DNA of 64,000 nt from Plantago elongata (Eukaryota; Streptophyta; Magnoliopsida; Lamiales; Plantaginaceae): positions 1 to 64,000 of the forward strand of contig JAYMSP010000156.1 in NCBI GenBank assembly GCA_036897095.1, in the 5' to 3' direction. The translations under genes and the position numbers were made by a program. Under the pieces are notes generated by a model. That model searched no databases. It saw only the letters and a list, made by a program, of their open reading frames with translations, and was not told the origin of the DNA. How positions within the stretch are numbered: the first letter of the stretch is position 1; each line of letters starts with the position of its first letter. Positions 60,901 through 64,000 of this stretch are shown piece after piece.

Positions 60901-62119
60901 TGTACCAAACATTCATATATTATTATAATAATAACGATATACCTGCTTTATAGAATGTTTTCCTCTACAATTCGGGAATCTCCATCTAACCCTTATAGGT
61001 TGAGACGAGACCAAATGCAACGAGCACACTTGTATAAGAATTTGAATTTTTCTGGAATCATGTCTTGTTAGACGATTTATATCCTATACATTTGTAACGA
61101 CTCAACTATTTGAACCGAGATGATCGAAGCGAAACCTTGGTTAACCTAGCCAACTGATCATAAGTCTCAACTTGAATTGTCTCCGAACCCAAGTACCAAC
61201 AAAGGGTTTGAAACTTAACATTTTCACTCATGTGCATGGCTTGCGTGCGGAACCAACAAACATAATGTGACAAATTTATACACCTCTATGTTGAACATTG
61301 CAAATAATACAAACAATATTTCTGCGTCAAAGGTGTCAATTTAGGTTCCATTACATATAAAAAATACAAAGACATAAATCACTTGTCACATCCAATACAA
61401 TGACGTGCTTGTGTACCGACATCTAAAATTTTATACTAACGTTGTGATCACTAGATCCGATTCACACATTTAATATATATATGATATTGTTCGATTTGAA
61501 GTTGAAATCTCATGTATTTACTTTAAAGTTAGCTAAAAAACCTTACACTTGATTCATTTATATACCCCTTCAGGGAAACTCAACAATTTGGTTTTATTAG
61601 TTTGTCCAGTTTACTTATTTGCCCGTTTAGTCATGTATTTAAATCACTATAGCACCTGATCATCCAAAATTACTGGAAATTGTATTTTTAATACTTTGGT
61701 GACAAATTTGAATAGGTTGACTAAAATTGGGGAGAAACTTCATGATTCAATTGAATCAAATTCATGAATTAGTATTATTACGTATTCAAAATCACTTATT
61801 AATTTGTAAATCGAAGAGGAAAAGATACCTAAACCAGTCTTTAATCTATGGAAGAAATACGAGTTTTAATTTTTTTTCTTTTTCTCCATATTGTTAATTT
61901 GCAAATTATATAATCACATAAAGATGTTAATTAATTCCAATTATTGAGTTCAATCGAATTGGCATTCAAATTTACCCTAATTTTAGGCCATAGGATTGTA
62001 ACCATGTGTCAAAATTGAGATTATGAATAACTTATCGGGCTAAATGTGACCGTGGTTATTATGCAAGAGCAAAGGAGCATTGTAGTAAAACATATATGAT
62101 CAAATATATTGTGAATGTA
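57999..62119. other. Intergenic, no gene seen
   Basis: 4.1 kb of AT-rich DNA. It includes one decayed MITE (59843-60091) and a TTATTATTA/TTGTTGTTG run near 58990-59020. Short open frames (for example minus 58892-58650) have no recognisable family. Confidence 0.5.
59843..60091. mobile_element. Stowaway-like MITE with decayed left end
   Basis: The right end is ACGGAGGGAGGGAGGGAG followed by TA. The left end, GCTTCCTCTATCTTGAGTTC, is a weak inverted match. The interior is purine-rich with AAAGTAGGAGAAATAATG repeated as AAAGTAGGAGATATAATC. About 250 bp, non-coding. Confidence 0.55.
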
Positions 62120-62199
62120 GTGTAGCTCAGTTAGTAATACGTTTCACCTCTAATAGGTTGAGGGTTCGAGTCACTCTTTACCCATTTTAAAAATAAAAA
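62120..62199 (+). repeat. tRNA-like sequence, probable SINE head
   Basis: Contains a good pol III A-box-like word (TGTAGCTCAGTTAGTAAT) and B-box-like word (GAGGGTTCGAGTCACTC) about 30 nt apart, followed by an A-rich tail (TTTTAAAAATAAAAAC). The D-stem and acceptor stem do not pair properly, so it is not a working tRNA gene. A short tRNA-derived SINE or tRNA pseudogene fits. Confidence 0.55.
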
Positions 62200-62226
62200 C
62201 AATGATCAAATATATTTTCCCAACAC

Positions 62227-62376
62227 TTCCACATTCTACACTTTTATCGGATGTGGGAGTTAGGGCATTAGACAACAAACTCTCCAAGCGAAACCCAACA
62301 ATTCCACATTCTACACTTTTATCGGATGTGGGAGTTAGGGCATTAGACAACAAACTCTCCAAGCGAAACCCAACAA
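62227..62376. repeat. Perfect 75-bp tandem duplication
   Basis: Copies 62227-62301 and 62302-62376 are identical by eye, each starting TTCCACATTCTACACTTTTA and ending AAACCCAACAA. Because 75 is a multiple of three, the minus strand shows a repeated 25-residue reading (FRLESLLSNALTPTSDKSVE), which I take as a by-product. On the minus strand TGTTGGGTTT...CTCCCACATCCGATAAAAG resembles words found near the ends of plant miniature LTR elements; that link is only suggestive. Confidence 0.9.
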
Positions 62377-63350
62377 TCCGTGGAATCATCTGTACCATAT
62401 CCTCGTATTAGAAATTCTTGAAATACTTACACCCTCATCATCAATTCGTAGAAGAATCGAATACGATTGGACATAGAAGTCTCTTGCTTAATTAAACATA
62501 AGGTCTATTTGATGTGGCCGTAGTACCATAAAATGTTAGCTCAGAAAGAGAATAGTATGGTACCACTGCAAGCACAGATCACCTTAAATTTGACACCAAA
62601 TGCATATGTTTCTTTCACACACTCTGTCATTTGTACTCTTCAACTGCAATAATAGAGATGCTTAGCTAACACTTGAGACACGTTGATCAACTGCATTTTG
62701 TGTGAACATAGTAATTAACACTGTACCGTGATAATTAAGAACTTGATATGGACTGACCTTGTGAGTTTGTGACTGTGAACTGCTCTAACTGTTGGACTTT
62801 ATTGCGTATAGATATGCACGTATAAGATGCCACTATCTGGGATAAATCTTGTAGAGTAGGCTTCTCCATGTTAGCCAGAAGTCCGATTAGCTACCAACTT
62901 AACGTACACGCATTGCACACGAGATGTAGGTCAACATTTCTACTTGATTTCGAACTTTAAGAGTAGACATCTCTCATCCGCATCAACATAACAGGATATT
63001 GCAAGGTGAAAGGCATCTATTCCAAGCGGGATGCAGAAAGTAATTTGTACAGATAACAGGATGATGAGTCAGTGATGGTTAATGCACGGAAATGATCAGA
63101 TCCTTCCATGATAACGATTCAATTGTGTTCAAAGTTCCAAATTTTCAGCTCGCCTAGATAAAATCAAAATGAGATTTGGACACCCATGACTCCATGACAT
63201 ATGTTTCCAGACTACATTTTAACTTACCGTATGGAAATCTAAGCATTAGAACTGCACTACATGTACTGATGTAGAAGCATTTTCTACTCTTGTGCCTGTC
63301 TATTAGTATAACATTCGGCTGTACATGTAACCTAGGTGTTAAGCTTATTT
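62377..63350. other. 3' flank of the alpha/beta-hydrolase-like gene
   Basis: No gene recognised. The part nearest 63350 should be the 3' UTR of the minus-strand gene. Confidence 0.5.
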
Positions 63351-63824
63351 TCAGTTGGAATATTCTCGTCTCTTCTTTTCACCAACCTCAACAAGCAAGG
63401 TCAAAAGAGCTTCACATACTTGAGAAGCATCTGGTTCCGATGCTGATGGATTTTCATTCAACGTTGAATAAACCATCCATGCATGGTCTAACTTACGCTG
63501 TGGCCTCACGACAATTGAGCCAGGGACCTCTGCATCACAACATGTTACCAGGCCATCACTCTTCTCTCCATACCTCGTCTGAAGCAGCTGAGCACAGGCA
63601 GCCATTGCAGCACCAAGAGGAATCACTACTGGGAGTGTTGCCGGTTGGCCAGCAAATGCAGGAAGTTCTGCATGAGCAACACGGGATAATGTGGCCAATA
63701 CAGCGGGAGAGATACCAGCTTCTGTGCGGAAAGAGACCAGAGGGAGCTCTTTTGGTAAATGATATTTTCTCAAGAAGGCCTTCCTCTTCTCGTACGTTAA
63801 ATCTTCTAAAGCCTGCATGTCACC
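63351..63824 (-). CDS. C-terminal exon of an alpha/beta-hydrolase-like protein (At1g15060/At1g73750 type), partial
   Basis: The last coding exon, 157 residues from GDMQALEDL to a stop at 63351. The acceptor site is TATTGTGCAG before 63824. Conserved-looking stretches are KAFLRKYHLPKELPLVSFRT, SPAVLATLSRVAHAELP, PVVIPLGAAMAACAQLLQTR, YGEKSDGLVTCCDAEVPGS and RPQRKLDHAWMVYSTLN. These match, as I remember, a plant family of large alpha/beta-hydrolase-fold proteins of unknown substrate. The Asp in SDGLV or CCDAE and the His in LDHAW could be the acid and base of the triad (inference). The upstream exons lie beyond the right edge; 63825-64000 is intron. Confidence 0.8.
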   Translation of the reverse strand, partial: GDMQALEDLTYEKRKAFLRKYHLPKELPLVSFRTEAGISPAVLATLSRVAHAELPAFAGQPATLPVVIPLGAAMAACAQLLQTRYGEKSDGLVTCCDAEVPGSIVVRPQRKLDHAWMVYSTLNENPSASEPDASQVCEALLTLLVEVGEKKRREYSN

Positions 63825-64000
63825 CTGCACAATAGCTCAATACATTAGTTTACGGCATATTCATGCAAATATAAGAGACTGGTTTCATGGAATCAAAAAA
63901 GGGGAAACCCATAATACTCTCAGGCCAGACCAGAAAGTAAGACGAAGCTGTTTATTTAATCAGTGGAATCAAGCTCTTGTTTGTCATCGTAGTTTATGCA

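Noticed and set aside
62120-62199. Working tRNA gene
   Set aside because: The A and B boxes look right, but the D and acceptor stems do not pair. A SINE head or pseudo-tRNA is more likely.
62171-62398. 75-codon minus-strand frame with two identical 25-residue repeats
   Set aside because: Fully explained by the 75-bp tandem duplication. No start context or family match.
63290-63835. 181-codon plus-strand frame
   Set aside because: Antisense of the alpha/beta-hydrolase-like exon, with no family match of its own.

Overview
The window is nuclear DNA of a flowering plant, most likely a core eudicot. The coding exons match known plant families (CAT9-type amino-acid transporter, FKBP16-4, PTPMT1-type phosphatase, ARPC5, class II HD-Zip, DREB A-4, DUF1639). 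They are split by AT-rich GT-AG introns of about 70 bp to 2.3 kb, and the intergenic DNA is AT-rich and full of short Stowaway-type MITEs and small tandem duplications. I cannot name the species. No bacterial, organellar or CRISPR-like feature was seen.

Layout: a broken HSC70 copy (1-1141, minus); fossil scraps of a Copia gag and an F-box gene (1840-2284); CAT9-like transporter (4511-9036, plus), convergent with an FKBP16-4-like thylakoid-lumen immunophilin (9924-11526, minus); PTPMT1-like dual-specificity phosphatase (14598-16830, minus); an intronless E2-like protein without the catalytic-cysteine segment (19932-20957, plus); ARPC5 (21578-23888, plus); a class II HD-Zip factor (24564-26828, minus); a 6.4-kb gene-free stretch with several MITEs and a tandem duplication; a three-KH RNA-binding protein (33214-39556, minus), divergent from a DUF1639 gene (40674-41745, plus); a small two-membrane-segment protein (44484-48302, plus), tail to tail with a histidine-phosphatase gene (48316-49751, minus); an LTR-kin fossil with a 5S-rRNA-like block (about 52650-52990); a gene fragment (53893-54216, minus); an intronless DREB A-4 factor (57246-57998, plus); and the last exon of an alpha/beta-hydrolase-like gene running off the right edge (63351-63824, minus).

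These are mostly ordinary single housekeeping and regulatory genes, and nothing suggests that they form a pathway cluster. Exon models were built by hand from splice sites, reading phase and remembered family sequence. The multi-exon models for CAT9, FKBP, PTPMT1, ARPC5, HD-Zip, KH and histidine phosphatase all close in frame to about the expected family length.

I found no convincing undescribed system. The observations most worth a second look are the E2-like gene with the active-site segment replaced; a pair of convergent genes whose stop codons are about 13 bp apart; a DUF1639 terminal intron whose splicing or retention gives the same protein; a tandem splice acceptor in CAT9 where one choice inserts a stop; and several repeat structures (a nested MITE, a duplication that copied part of a MITE, a 476-bp element with 9-bp flanking repeats, an intronic minisatellite).
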